From positions 1-64,000 of the forward strand of contig NZ_VRZA01000003.1 in the NCBI RefSeq assembly GCF_008064665.1: 64,000 nt of DNA, read 5' to 3'. The position numbers and the translations under genes are program-made. Of the stretch, positions 54,391-64,000 are shown in pieces. Positions within the stretch are counted from its first letter, which is position 1, and every line of letters starts with the position of its first letter. This stretch comes from Parahaliea maris (lineage in GTDB: Bacteria; Pseudomonadota; Gammaproteobacteria; Pseudomonadales; Halieaceae). The notes under the pieces are model-generated. The model had not been told where the DNA came from and ran no database searches. It worked only from the letters and a program-made list of their open reading frames with translations.

Positions 54391-55716
54391 ATGCCCATCC
54401 TGACCCGACTGGACCGCAAAATCTGGGGAATTGCCGGACCGGCAATGCTGTCCAATATTTCTATCCCCCTGTTGGGCCTTGCCGACGCCGCCATTCTCGG
54501 TCACCTGGACAGTCATGTTTACCTCGGCGCGGTGGCCATAGGCGGGGCGCTACTTTCCTTCCTGTACTGGGGCTTCGGATTCCTGCGGATGGGCACCACG
54601 GGGTTGGTCGCCCGGGCCGAAGGGGCGGGAAACACGGAGGAGGGCGTCGTTGTGCTGGCTCGCTCGACCGTACTGGCACTGGGGATTGCCGCCCTGATCA
54701 TCTGCCTGCACCCCCTGCTACTCGGCGTCGGCTTCGCACTGATGAATCCGGCGCCGGAGATTCTGCCCCTGGCCGAGAGTTACGCCCGCCTCCGCCTGTT
54801 CAGCGCACCCGCGGTTCTCACCACCTACGCCGTGGTGGGCTGGTGCATCGGCCGCCAGGACACCCGCCGGCCGCTGCTGATCGTGGTCACCACCAACATC
54901 CTGAACATCCTGCTCGACTTCGTGCTGGTATTGGGCATGGGAATGAACAGTGATGGCGCGGCCCTCGCCACCGTCATCGCAGAATACTGCGGCCTGGCAC
55001 TGGCCCTGTGGCTGGTGTGGCGGGCTCACCCGACGCCGGCCTGGGGAAGGTTGGGGGCGCAATTGCGGCGCGTCGGAGGCTACCGCGCACTCCTGCGTAG
55101 CAACTGGCACCTGTTTATCCGCACCATTTGCCTGCTCGCCGCCTTTGCTTTCTTCACCGCCGCCGGCGACAAACTGGGCGCCGACATTCTGGCGGCCAAC
55201 GCACTGATGCTGCAGCTGTTGATGTTCTGCGCCCACGCGCTCGACGGCTTTGCCTTTGCTGCCGAGGGCCTGTCGGGGCAGTTGCTGGGGGCCGACGACA
55301 GCGCCGGTTTTCGCGCTTCCGTGGCGCGCTGTGCCCGCTGGTGCGGGTTCACCGCGGTGGGGCTCACCCTGATGTTACTGGCGGGTTGGGGCGTTTTACC
55401 GGCGTGGCTCACCAGCCTGCCCGCGGTGCGCGCTGCAATGACTGCTCACTGGCCCTGGCTGCTGCTGATGCCGCTGGCGGCCGGTCCCAGCTACCTGCTC
55501 GATGGGGTATTTATCGGTACCGCCGAAACTCGGCCGATGATGGTATCCATGCTGTTGAGCACCCTGCTGGTTTACCTGCCTCTGTGGTTTCTTACCCGCG
55601 GTTGGGGCAATCACGGTCTGTGGCTGGCTTTTGTCGCCTTCAACGCAGCCCGCGGGGCCACCCTTTATCCAGCCTGGTACCGGCGCTGGGGACGGGGAAG
55701 GCGGCAAGCTCAGTGA
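54391..55716 (+). CDS. MATE family efflux transporter (DinF-like)
   Basis: A 441-residue Na+/H+-coupled multidrug and toxin exporter with twelve spans in two halves. DinF-type start (LDRKIWGIAGPAMLSNISIPLLGLADAAILGHL) and the WGFGFLRMGTTGLVARAEG loop are diagnostic. Inner membrane. Its 3' end overlaps the convergent YheV gene by 7 bp. The ATG lacks a good ribosome site, so the exact start carries some doubt. Confidence 0.92.
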   Translation: MPILTRLDRKIWGIAGPAMLSNISIPLLGLADAAILGHLDSHVYLGAVAIGGALLSFLYWGFGFLRMGTTGLVARAEGAGNTEEGVVVLARSTVLALGIAALIICLHPLLLGVGFALMNPAPEILPLAESYARLRLFSAPAVLTTYAVVGWCIGRQDTRRPLLIVVTTNILNILLDFVLVLGMGMNSDGAALATVIAEYCGLALALWLVWRAHPTPAWGRLGAQLRRVGGYRALLRSNWHLFIRTICLLAAFAFFTAAGDKLGADILAANALMLQLLMFCAHALDGFAFAAEGLSGQLLGADDSAGFRASVARCARWCGFTAVGLTLMLLAGWGVLPAWLTSLPAVRAAMTAHWPWLLLMPLAAGPSYLLDGVFIGTAETRPMMVSMLLSTLLVYLPLWFLTRGWGNHGLWLAFVAFNAARGATLYPAWYRRWGRGRRQAQ

Positions 55717-56003
55717 TGGTTGTCCGACTCCGGGTCAGCCCGGTCGTCCTGCCGCGGGTCCACCAGCCGCACCGCCTCGGTGGGGGCGTCGCTGCGCCGG
55801 ACCGGACGATTCACCCGGGTGCGGGGTTCCTGCGGCGGCACGGCATCGGACCGGGTGGGGCCGGCATCGGGTCGCGCCTCGCTGAAACCGCAACTGACAC
55901 ATTCGCGCTGATCGGTCCTGGTATCGACCACAATGGTGTCCATGGCGCTACAGCGCGGGCACACGGCTCCAGCAATGAATCGGCGACGGTGGCTGTTGGA
56001 CAT
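55710..56003 (-). CDS. YheV family putative zinc ribbon protein
   Basis: A 97-residue protein whose first 40 residues are the YheV family: RRFIAGAVCPRC followed by RECVSCGF, giving a C15-xx-C18 / C35-xx-C38 zinc ribbon. The rest is polar, Arg/Asp/Pro-rich and probably disordered. Function unknown; in E. coli yheV lies elsewhere. It is divergent from the gamma carbonic anhydrase gene. Confidence 0.85.
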   Translation of the reverse strand: MSNSHRRRFIAGAVCPRCSAMDTIVVDTRTDQRECVSCGFSEARPDAGPTRSDAVPPQEPRTRVNRPVRRSDAPTEAVRLVDPRQDDRADPESDNHH

Positions 56004-56082
56004 GGATGGACCTCGGAGCGGGCGGAGCTGGCAGGGTGAATTCAGGCGGGCTATTGTAGCAGTTTTGCCGGAGCAGACCGCG

Positions 56083-56640
56083 ATGAAACACTACACCACA
56101 ACCAGCCTGCGCAGCTTTCGCGGCCAGCAGCCCAAGCTGGGAGAACGCGTGCTGATAGACCCCAGCGCCGTGGTCCTGGGCGATGTCGAGCTGGGGGATG
56201 ACGTCTCCGTCTGGCCCCAGGCATCGGTGCGCGGCGACATGCACCGCATTCGGGTAGGAGCCCGGACCAGCATCCAGGACGGCTGCGTACTGCACATCAC
56301 TCACTCCGGCCCCTACAACCCGGAAGGCTGGCCCCTGCTGATCGGCGAGGACGTCACCATTGGCCACAATGCCACGCTACACGGCTGCACCGTAGGTAAC
56401 CGGGTACTGGTGGGGATGGGTGCGACCGTCATGGACGGCGCGGTGGTGGAGGACGAAGTCGTCATTGCTGCAGGCGCCCTCGTCACCCCCGGCAAGCAGC
56501 TGCGCAGCGGCTATCTCTACGCCGGCAGCCCGGCCCGGGAAATGCGCCCCCTGTCAGATGGGGAGCGGGATTATTTCTGCTACAGCGCGAACAACTATGT
56601 ACAACTCAAGGAGCAGCACCTGGCAGAGCTGGAAGCCTGA
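56083..56640 (+). CDS. Gamma carbonic anhydrase family protein (YrdA-like)
   Basis: A 185-residue left-handed beta-helix trimer protein of hexapeptide repeats. The three metal histidines expected in the family are present: H71 (VLHITH), H95 (IGHN) and H100 (LHGC). Activity as carbonic anhydrase is not certain for YrdA-type proteins; some are ferripyochelin-binding or inactive. The ATG at 56083 has GGAG ten bases upstream. It is convergent with aroE, 2 bp apart. Confidence 0.9.
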   Translation: MKHYTTTSLRSFRGQQPKLGERVLIDPSAVVLGDVELGDDVSVWPQASVRGDMHRIRVGARTSIQDGCVLHITHSGPYNPEGWPLLIGEDVTIGHNATLHGCTVGNRVLVGMGATVMDGAVVEDEVVIAAGALVTPGKQLRSGYLYAGSPAREMRPLSDGERDYFCYSANNYVQLKEQHLAELEA

Positions 56641-56642
56641 GA

Positions 56643-57479
56643 TCAGGCAGCGGCCAAGCTGTTGCGGAGCTGGTTGATCACCGGACCGGTGGCGGGGCGC
56701 ACCTTGCGCCAGAGATAGAATGATTCCGCCGCCTGCTCCACCAGCATGCCCAGGCCGTCCGCTACCGCCCAGGCGGTGTTCAGGGCCGCCCAGCGCATGA
56801 AGACTGTGGGCTCGGCGCCATAAACCATGTCATAGCAGCAGCTGCGGGCAGTCAGCAGGCTGCCGGGCAGGTCGGGCATCTCACCCTGCAGACTTGCGCT
56901 GGTGGCATTGATGACCAGATCGAACTCGCGATCGGCGAGCAGTTCGTAGCCTCCGCCGTCAATCGCGCCCAACTCCCCGAACTCTGTGGCCAGCTCGCGG
57001 GCCTTGTCGGCAGTACGATTGACGATGGTGAGCGAGCGGGGTTTCTCGCGCAGCAGGGGCTCCAGCACACCGCGCACCGCCCCCCCGGCACCCAGAATCA
57101 GGATGCGCTGGCCCTGCAGGGACCAGCCGAGATTGGCGACCATGTCGCGCACCAGACCGACACCGTCAGTGTTGTCGCCCAACAGGCTACCGTCCTCGGC
57201 CAGCAGTAGCGTATTCACGGCACCGGCCCGCTGGGCACGGATACTGCACTTGTCGGCCAGTTCGAACGCCCGCTGCTTGAACGGCACGGTGACGTTGAGA
57301 CCACATCCGCCGCCGTCAAAGAAACTCTTCACCGAGCGCTCGAAGGCATCCAGTTCCACCCGCACCGCCCGGTACTGCAGGTCCTGTTCGCACTGCTCGG
57401 CGAACGCAGCGTGAATGACCGGTGACTTGCTCTGCTTGATGGGGTTGCCGAAAACGGCGTACTTGTCGGTGTTACTCAT
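56643..57479 (-). CDS. aroE: Shikimate dehydrogenase
   Basis: AroE reduces 3-dehydroshikimate to shikimate with NADPH in aromatic amino acid synthesis. The 278-residue protein has the substrate start VFGNPIKQSKSP, catalytic Lys in VTVPFKQRA, catalytic Asp in LLGDNTDGVGLV, and the NADP loop GAGGAVRGV with NRTADKA. It lies 14 bp after hemF on the same strand, the order seen near the origin in Pseudomonas. Confidence 0.96.
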   Translation of the reverse strand: MSNTDKYAVFGNPIKQSKSPVIHAAFAEQCEQDLQYRAVRVELDAFERSVKSFFDGGGCGLNVTVPFKQRAFELADKCSIRAQRAGAVNTLLLAEDGSLLGDNTDGVGLVRDMVANLGWSLQGQRILILGAGGAVRGVLEPLLREKPRSLTIVNRTADKARELATEFGELGAIDGGGYELLADREFDLVINATSASLQGEMPDLPGSLLTARSCCYDMVYGAEPTVFMRWAALNTAWAVADGLGMLVEQAAESFYLWRKVRPATGPVINQLRNSLAAA

Positions 57480-57493
57480 TTGCTTCTTCCGGT

Positions 57494-58408
<915 letters not shown>

Positions 58409-58454
58409 TTACCGCTGGGTGCTTCAGGCGGGGCATTATACGCACGCCCCGCAC

Positions 58455-59015
58455 TCAGGTTCGAATAATTTGGTCGGTGAGCAGGTCGCGAATCACACTC
58501 GGGCGCGCTGCGCCGCCCACCGCACCGGGTACCAGTGCATCGAGCTCTGCGCCAAAATAGCGCTGGACCTGAAAGGCCGAACGGGGCGCCTGACAGCCCG
58601 TACGGTTGGCCGACGTCGATACCAGCGGCCCGTTCCAGGCCGTGCACAGTGCCGCCATCGCCGGATGGGCAGTCACTCTCACCGCGACGGAGTCACGGCC
58701 GCCGTGAATCCACGGAGGCACCAGGCCGCGGTGGGGGATCAACCAGGTAGTGGGGCCAGGCCAGGACAGGGCCAACTTGCTGCGCTGGGCCTCGCTCAGG
58801 CCTTCCAGGAGGGCGGCCACCTGGTCGGTGCTGCTGGCTACGAGGATCACGCCCTTGCTGACCGGCCGCTGCTTGAGTGCCAGCAGGCGCTCGACAGCAT
58901 CGGGATTATCCGGGTCACAACTCAGGCCCCAAACGGCCTCCGTAGGACAGGCTACTACGCCACCCGCGGCAAGGGCGCGAACGGCTTCCTGCAAGCGCAG
59001 GGGAATGCTGGGCAT
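58455..59015 (-). CDS. tsaC: L-threonylcarbamoyladenylate synthase (TsaC/YrdC)
   Basis: TsaC makes threonylcarbamoyl-AMP for the t6A37 tRNA modification. The 186-residue single-domain form shows CPTEAVWGLSCDP, LKQRPVSKGVIL and VSTSANRTG. Start at 59015 (MPSIPLRLQEAV) matches the family; the frame stays open upstream, but that part is unrelated. The following dprA-hemF-aroE order matches Pseudomonas. Confidence 0.94.
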   Translation of the reverse strand: MPSIPLRLQEAVRALAAGGVVACPTEAVWGLSCDPDNPDAVERLLALKQRPVSKGVILVASSTDQVAALLEGLSEAQRSKLALSWPGPTTWLIPHRGLVPPWIHGGRDSVAVRVTAHPAMAALCTAWNGPLVSTSANRTGCQAPRSAFQVQRYFGAELDALVPGAVGGAARPSVIRDLLTDQIIRT

Positions 59016-59204
59016 CAGTCTGGCAGTGCGATCTGGGTGACTTGGGGTTGCTGGCAGAGTAACCCGGCGTAGGCAACAAATGGCTTGCACATGGCGATTC
59101 TCCGCTGAACCGTGGGTGTGGCCCCGTCGCCGGGGTGAGTGCGCGCGAAAATGTAACCAAAAGGGGCACTCGATGGCAAGGCACCACCCGCTCACGCCCA
59201 TCGA

Positions 59205-60329
59205 TCACACCCGACTGTAACCCGCACCCGCACGCCGCACCCGGCCTTCCAGTTCCAGCCCGGACAGGCGTGCCAACACTCTCGCCAGGGGCAGACCGCT
59301 ATCCACCACCAATTCCTCCGCCGTGGCCGCGCCATCGCCAATCAATATCAGCAGCGGGTCTTCCTCGGCCGGCGCACGGTCCTCCCCGGAGGATGTCCCA
59401 CCAACATGCCAGTGACTGTGCAGGGAGCCGCAGGCCAGCAGTGCCAGTTCGCCGAGCAGATCCTCCGGCCCCTGAATCAGGGCGGCACCATCGCGCAACA
59501 GGCGCAGGCACCCGGCGCCACCCGGATGAAAGATGGACCATGGCAAGGTGAACACTTCACGCCCCTGCTCCAGGGCCGTGCCCGCGGTAATGAGCGACCC
59601 GCTGGGCAGGGCGGCCTCCACTACCAGCACCGCTGGCGCGAGACCGCTGACGATCCGATTGCGGCGGGGAAAATGTTCTGGCAAAGGACCACACCCCGGA
59701 GCGAACTCGGTGATCAACGCCCCCTGCCGAACCAGCGCTTCGCCGAGATCACGGTGGCGCCTGGGGTAGACCTGCTCGATACCGGTGGCCATCACGCCCA
59801 CGCTGCTGCCCCCCGCCTCCAGGGCCGCCCGATGGGCGGCGCCGTCTATCCCTAACGCGAGGCCGCTGGTAACTGTCCAGCCGGCGACCGCAGCGGCGCG
59901 GGACAGCTCAGCCGCAGCGCGCAATGCGTCGTGACTGGCCCGTCGGGCGCCGACAATCGCAAGCTGCGGCCGCGACAGGGCAGCCACATCGCCCCGGCAG
60001 TACAGCAGTGGCGGCGGATCGTAAATACGTTGCAGCAGGGCAGGGTAGTCGCCGTCCACAACCGTCAGGAGCCGCGCCTCGCAAGCGAGGAGGGCGGCGA
60101 GTTGGCGCTCGGTGTCGAAGCGCGGATCGGGACTGCGACGGCTGTCCCGCAGCCGCAGAAAGGCCTCGGGCAGGTCGCGGGGTACGGTCGGCAGCTGCCA
60201 ACGGGCGGGGTCGGAACCCCACAGGTTGTCGATACCGCCAAACTGGCGCAACAGCCGGTACAGGCGACGCGCAGACAGACCTGGCAGCGCCTGCAGCAGC
60301 AGGGCGCGCCTGAGGGTTTCAACATCCAT
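59205..60329 (-). CDS. dprA: DNA-processing protein DprA (Smf)
   Basis: DprA loads RecA on incoming single-stranded DNA in natural transformation and is widely conserved. The 374-residue protein has an N-terminal SAM/HhH-like part (1-80), the Rossmann domain (AIVGARRASH near 130, SGLALGIDGAAH, and GPLPEHFPRRNRIVSGL), and a C-terminal winged-helix domain (310-374). Start at ATG 60329 (MDVETLRR) fits the family; a further in-frame ATG 39 bp upstream has no family sequence. Between lysM and tsaC. Confidence 0.95.
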   Translation of the reverse strand: MDVETLRRALLLQALPGLSARRLYRLLRQFGGIDNLWGSDPARWQLPTVPRDLPEAFLRLRDSRRSPDPRFDTERQLAALLACEARLLTVVDGDYPALLQRIYDPPPLLYCRGDVAALSRPQLAIVGARRASHDALRAAAELSRAAAVAGWTVTSGLALGIDGAAHRAALEAGGSSVGVMATGIEQVYPRRHRDLGEALVRQGALITEFAPGCGPLPEHFPRRNRIVSGLAPAVLVVEAALPSGSLITAGTALEQGREVFTLPWSIFHPGGAGCLRLLRDGAALIQGPEDLLGELALLACGSLHSHWHVGGTSSGEDRAPAEEDPLLILIGDGAATAEELVVDSGLPLARVLARLSGLELEGRVRRAGAGYSRV

Positions 60330-60475
60330 AACCGTCTTCCCTGATGGTTGCTGGTGTTGCAGTTGCAAGCTTCGGGCAGCGCGCGGACCACCTTGTCCTG
60401 CGCTACCCGGGCCCCGGTCCAGACCGGCGGGTTTACCCCGCTGTCACGCCCGGTTGTGCAGAAAGAGGTCCGGGG

Positions 60476-61501
60476 TCAGGGATTCTTGACCTTGTCGCCC
60501 ACTTTCAGAGGATGAGCAGCCTTGAGCACGATGGCGTAGCTGGCCTTCTCGGCGGTCTCGAACACCATCGCCAGGCCGGCACGCACGTCGGGCAGGCGCA
60601 CGTTGTTGCGCGCCACCTCGTCGAACACCAGTTCGCCGGCCTGATAGATGGCCAGGACATCACCAATGCGCATACCCTCGCGTTGGCCGCGGTTGATGAC
60701 CACGATGTCGGTGGTGCCGATCTGGGTCACGCCGCCATCCACGGCGATCATGTAACCATCGACGATTTCGTGCTCGGGAGCCCGGGGGTAGAAAGTCGCG
60801 TCCAGGACCCGCTCCTCGTTGGGCAACAGGCGATCGGCGATTCGCACTTCCTCGGTAACCCGGGTCACTTCCAGTTCGGTCACTTCATCGCGGTTGCTGC
60901 TGAGCAGGCGCGCGCTGCCGATATCCTGGCCCTGATAGCCGAGCAGCTCATTGGTAATTGGGTCCCGGTAGGCCTCACCGGCGCGATAGATGCCATAGGC
61001 GCGCTCACCGTCGGGGAAGGGGCCCCGGCCGAACACCCGGTCTCCGGGGGCGCTGATCAGGTGGCCCTGGGCACCGGCAACCACGTAGGCGGAATTATTC
61101 AGCTCGTCCGCGTCCATGATCCGGTGGCGCTTGAGGAAGGCCCCGATCTGGTCCAGCGGGATCGCGGGAATCGCCAGGTCCAGGGGACTGACGTGCATAT
61201 TGGGAGAGAGCTTCATGTCGCCGCGCCGGACGCGCAGGCGGGGCTGGCCATCAATCCAGACCAGGTAGAGCTCGTCGCCGGGATAAATCAGGTGGGGGTT
61301 GTCGATCTGCGGGTTGACGTCCCACAGTTTCGGCCACAGCCATGGCTCCCGCAGGTACACGCCGGAGATATCCCAGAGCGTGTCTCCCTTTTTGACAATG
61401 TAGACCTCCGGCACATCGTCGTTGAGCTCTACCGCCTGCAGCGCGCCGCCAAACAACAGCGCTGCCATCAACAGCAGTCCCGAAAGTACCCTAGTTCTCA
61501 T
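60476..61501 (-). CDS. Exported LysM domain protein
   Basis: A 341-residue precursor with a signal peptide (cleavage after about GGALQA, residue 23) and one LysM domain (about 33-82, VYIVKKGDTLWDISGVYL and PHLIYPGDELYLV), which binds peptidoglycan. The rest, rich in beta-strand character, resembles the PA0020-type protein conserved beside def in gammaproteobacteria; function unknown, likely envelope-associated. It is divergent from def and 146 bp upstream of dprA. Confidence 0.9.
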   Translation of the reverse strand: MRTRVLSGLLLMAALLFGGALQAVELNDDVPEVYIVKKGDTLWDISGVYLREPWLWPKLWDVNPQIDNPHLIYPGDELYLVWIDGQPRLRVRRGDMKLSPNMHVSPLDLAIPAIPLDQIGAFLKRHRIMDADELNNSAYVVAGAQGHLISAPGDRVFGRGPFPDGERAYGIYRAGEAYRDPITNELLGYQGQDIGSARLLSSNRDEVTELEVTRVTEEVRIADRLLPNEERVLDATFYPRAPEHEIVDGYMIAVDGGVTQIGTTDIVVINRGQREGMRIGDVLAIYQAGELVFDEVARNNVRLPDVRAGLAMVFETAEKASYAIVLKAAHPLKVGDKVKNP

Positions 61502-61648
61502 TCTTCTGTCCCTGCCCTGGCCTTGTTATTCTCCGCCCCACTTACACCCTACTTCGCAGCATAGCAGCCTGACTGCCGCTTACTGCAACGGGTTTCGTCC
61601 AATTCGGCCAAATAGCCGATCCCCATAGTGCCCCTCGCCCCCCGGCGC

Positions 61649-61678
61649 TGGGCACAAATCTGCGGACAGATGTATAAT
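61649..61678 (+). promoter_or_regulatory. Candidate promoter of def-fmt-rsmB
   Basis: TGGGCA at 61649-61654 and a perfect TATAAT at 61673-61678, spaced 18 bp, about 95 nt before the def ATG. The leader is fairly long and can form a small GTGG/CCAC hairpin near 61692-61706. Confidence 0.45.
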
Positions 61679-61773
61679 TAACAACAGTTTGCGGTGGTGC
61701 TTCGCCACTGGCAAGTGCAAATGTTATTAATTCACTCAGGCCGGTCGGCCTGTTATTTTCCCTCAGGAAAGCA

Positions 61774-62280
61774 ATGGCCATTCTCGATATTCTCGAATTT
61801 CCCGACCCGCGGTTGCGCACCCGGGCCAAACCGATCACCGACGTGACGGACCACACACGCACCCTGATCGATGACATGTTCGAGACCATGTATGCTGCCC
61901 CGGGTATTGGCCTCGCGGCCACCCAGGTGGATGTTCATGAACGCCTGCTGGTGATCGATGTGAGCGAGGACCGCTCTGAACCCCTGGTTTTCATTAACCC
62001 GGAAGTGGAAATACTCGATCCTGAACTCGGCGAATACGACGAGGGCTGCCTGTCAGTGCCCGGCTTCTACGAAACGGTTAATCGCCCACGCCGGGTGCGG
62101 GTAACGGCTCTGGATCGCAACGGTGAGTCCTTTACCCGCGAACTGGAAGGACTGCTGGCCATTTGCCTGCAACACGAGATCGACCACCTCGACGGTAAAC
62201 TCTTTGTCGACTACATCTCTCCGCTGAAGCGCCAGCGCATTCGCAAGAAGCTGGAGAAAGACCAGCGCCGCCGGGCCTGA
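61774..62280 (+). CDS. def: Peptide deformylase
   Basis: Def removes the formyl group from the N-terminal methionine of new proteins. The 168-residue metalloenzyme has the three motifs: [15 protein letters not shown] (metal Cys) and QHEIDHLDG (two metal His, catalytic Glu). Length equals E. coli Def (169). fmt starts 5 bp after its stop, the usual def-fmt-rsmB operon. Confidence 0.97.
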   Translation: MAILDILEFPDPRLRTRAKPITDVTDHTRTLIDDMFETMYAAPGIGLAATQVDVHERLLVIDVSEDRSEPLVFINPEVEILDPELGEYDEGCLSVPGFYETVNRPRRVRVTALDRNGESFTRELEGLLAICLQHEIDHLDGKLFVDYISPLKRQRIRKKLEKDQRRRA

Positions 62281-62284
62281 ACCC

Positions 62285-63250
62285 GTGTCCAGTCGCCAGC
62301 CCCTGCGCCTGATTTTCGCGGGCACCCCCGAATTTGCCGCTCTTCACCTCGATGCGCTGCTGGACAGCCCGCACGAGGTAGTGGCCGTCTACACCCAGCC
62401 GGACCGTCCCGCCGGGCGCGGCAAGAAACTGCAGGCCAGTCCGGTCAAGCAGCGCGCGGAGCAGGCCGGCCTGCCGGTCCTGCAACCGGTAAGCCTGCGT
62501 GATGCCGATGCCCAGCAGACCCTGGCAGAGCTCGACGCCGACGTCATGATCGTCGTCGCCTATGGTTTGATCCTGCCCCAGGCGGTGCTGGATGCGCCAC
62601 GGCTTGGCTGCCTGAACGTGCACGCCTCGCTGCTGCCACGCTGGCGCGGTGCAGCGCCCATTCAGCGCGCCATCGAAGCGGGCGACCGCGAGACCGGGGT
62701 GACCATCATGCAGATGGACGCCGGCCTGGATACCGGTGCCATGCTGGCCACTGCGCGCTGCACTATTAGCGACGAGACCACCGCCGCCAGCCTGCACGAC
62801 GAACTGGCCGCACTGGGCGCACCCTGCCTGCTGCGGGTGCTGGGTGACCTGCCGGCCTACCAGGCCGGCGCCCAGGTTCAGGATGACAGTCTCGCCAATT
62901 ACGCCAGCAAGATTCTCAAGCCCGAGGCACTGCTCGACTGGCAGCTCCCGGCCCACGTGCTGGATCGCAGAGTGCGCGCCTTCAACCCCTTCCCGGTCTG
63001 TTTCAGTGAAATCGGCGGTCAACGCTGCAAGATATGGCGTGCCCGGGCCAGGGGCAGCCACCACAACGCGGTGCCAGGTACCATCCTCCAGAGCGACCGG
63101 GAAGGCATCCGCGTCGCCTGTGGTGAGGGCAGCCTCTGCCTGCGGGTCCTGCAGCTTCCCGGAGGCAAGGCCCTGGAAGCAGAGTCCCTGCTCAATGCCC
63201 GGGGCGAGCTGTTCGCGCCGGGCGCCCGCTTCGGCAGCGCCGACCTCTGA
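62285..63250 (+). CDS. fmt: Methionyl-tRNA formyltransferase, GTG start
   Basis: Fmt formylates initiator Met-tRNA with 10-formyl-THF. The 321-residue protein starts at GTG 62285 and opens at the family N-terminus ([19 protein letters not shown]). Catalytic Asn-His-Asp region is seen in [17 protein letters not shown] and the following [13 protein letters not shown]; the C-terminal OB-like tRNA domain (210-321) is complete. Its stop overlaps the rsmB ATG (TGATG). Confidence 0.97.
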   Translation: MSSRQPLRLIFAGTPEFAALHLDALLDSPHEVVAVYTQPDRPAGRGKKLQASPVKQRAEQAGLPVLQPVSLRDADAQQTLAELDADVMIVVAYGLILPQAVLDAPRLGCLNVHASLLPRWRGAAPIQRAIEAGDRETGVTIMQMDAGLDTGAMLATARCTISDETTAASLHDELAALGAPCLLRVLGDLPAYQAGAQVQDDSLANYASKILKPEALLDWQLPAHVLDRRVRAFNPFPVCFSEIGGQRCKIWRARARGSHHNAVPGTILQSDREGIRVACGEGSLCLRVLQLPGGKALEAESLLNARGELFAPGARFGSADL

Positions 63251-64000
63251 TGGCCGGGGACTGTCGAGCCGCTGCGGCGCGGGTGCTGGCCCGGGTCGCC
63301 TCCGGCCAGTCGCTGAATCAGGCGTTACCGGAACAGCTGCGCACGGTGGCGCCCCGCGACACCGCACTGCTGCGCGAACTCTGCTACGGCACCCTGCGAC
63401 TGTGGCCGCGACTCGAAGCGCTGGCCAAACAGTTGCTCGACAAGCCCCTGCGCGGCAAGGATCGGGACGTTTACGCCCTGATCCTGGTGGGGCTCTACCA
63501 GCTCGGCGAAACCCGGGTACCGGACCACGCCGCCGTGGCGAGTACGGTCGGGGCCACACGCTCCCTCGGTAAAGGCTGGGCTCGCGGCCTGGTCAACGCC
63601 CTGCTGCGCCGCTATTTGCGGGAGCGGGATGCGTTGGAGGCCGCGCTGCCCGCCGCCGCCATTGCCGCGCACCCGCCCTGGCTCATGAAGCGCCTGTTGC
63701 GGGAATTCGACCAGGCGGATGTCCTGATTGACGCCAACAACAGTCGCCCTCCGATGACCCTGCGAGTCAATCTCTCCCGCGTCGACCGCGACACTTACCT
63801 GGGGTCGTTGCAGGAGGCCGGGATCGGCGCCCGGCCGGGCGCCCTGGCCGACAGCGCGCTGTACCTGGAACAGCCGGTGGACGTCAGCCAGCTGCCGGGT
63901 TGGGAGGAGGGCCTGGTGAGCGTGCAGGACGAAGCGGCGCAGCTGGCGGCCGCCGTCCTGGCCCCCCGTTCAGGGGAGCGCATTCTCGATGCCTGTGCCG
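63250..64000 (+). CDS. rsmB: 16S rRNA m5C967 methyltransferase RsmB, 3' truncated by window end
   Basis: RsmB (Sun) methylates C967 of 16S rRNA. Only the first 250 residues are inside the window: the N-terminal NusB-like RNA-binding domain (about 1-135, ELCYGTLRLWPRLEALAKQLL) and the start of the Rossmann methyltransferase domain (SVQDEAAQLAAAVLAP, then GERILDACA at the SAM loop). The catalytic cysteines lie beyond the edge. Overlaps fmt by one base (TGATG), so translation is probably coupled. Confidence 0.94.
   Translation, partial: MAGDCRAAAARVLARVASGQSLNQALPEQLRTVAPRDTALLRELCYGTLRLWPRLEALAKQLLDKPLRGKDRDVYALILVGLYQLGETRVPDHAAVASTVGATRSLGKGWARGLVNALLRRYLRERDALEAALPAAAIAAHPPWLMKRLLREFDQADVLIDANNSRPPMTLRVNLSRVDRDTYLGSLQEAGIGARPGALADSALYLEQPVDVSQLPGWEEGLVSVQDEAAQLAAAVLAPRSGERILDACA

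Overview
The window is a dense, high-GC stretch of a gammaproteobacterial chromosome. Gene content and order resemble marine Halieaceae/Cellvibrionales (Haliea, Halioglobus, Congregibacter type), with many blocks in the order known from Pseudomonas: DUF47-pit-argE-argA, dsbA-cyt c4-cyt c5-engB-polA, ctaC-ctaD-ctaG-coxC-DUF2909-SURF1-cyoE-SCO, and aroE-hemF-tsaC-dprA-lysM-def-fmt-rsmB. The last block normally lies near the replication origin. The taxonomic call is inferred from recalled family resemblance; no database was searched.

Layout. 1-400 is an intergenic repeat locus. 0.4-2.4 kb holds two dTDP-rhamnose genes (rmlB, rmlD). 2.6-10.4 kb holds two lipopolysaccharide-kinase-like genes, a VOC protein, a lipase-like hydrolase, glnE and an orphan GspE/PulE ATPase. 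10.6-15.7 kb carries phosphate uptake (DUF47-pit) and arginine synthesis (argE, argA). 15.8-25.2 kb is mixed metabolism: a DUF3833 lipoprotein, thpR, ilvD, a DUF6279 lipoprotein, VOC, a PLP dehydratase, a membrane protein, an AGCS symporter and leuA. 25.5-29.9 kb has an Lrp regulator, an SDR, a Bcr/CflA exporter, cysK and an FMN reductase. 30-37.1 kb is one 2389-residue surface protein with 18 DUF11 repeats. 37.2-39.6 kb is a LysR-controlled DoxX/dioxygenase pair. 39.6-45.6 kb has dsbA, two c-type cytochromes, engB and polA. 46-54 kb is a caa3-type cytochrome oxidase locus with its assembly factors. 54.4-64 kb has MATE, YheV, gamma carbonic anhydrase and the near-origin housekeeping block; rsmB runs off the end.

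Most notable non-coding content. (1) Between polA and engB, on the polA strand, is a predicted ~120-nt sRNA. It has a near-consensus sigma-E/AlgU promoter, four hairpins, two C-rich loops and a strong terminator. This is the position of Spot 42 in E. coli and of the AlgU-dependent sRNA ErsA in Pseudomonas. (2) Three intergenic loci (1-400, 12.65-13.0 kb, 42.3-42.63 kb) each carry two large imperfect palindromes in opposite orientation. They share a core with CATGGATG-type inner hairpins, while the long outer arms differ from element to element; in five of the six elements the two arms still pair, and the sixth has decayed. (3) A secreted 93-residue protein is preceded by two mutually exclusive inverted repeats. 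(4) An LPS-kinase-like gene appears to start at ATT.

Working together: the ctaC-ctaD-ctaG-coxC genes build a terminal oxidase supplied with copper (CtaG, SCO, probably the CxxxC protein) and heme (CyoE, SURF1), with dsbA and the cytochromes c nearby as periplasmic redox partners. The expected heme A synthase gene ctaA is missing from its usual place. No phage, IS element, CRISPR array, rRNA or tRNA gene was recognised.
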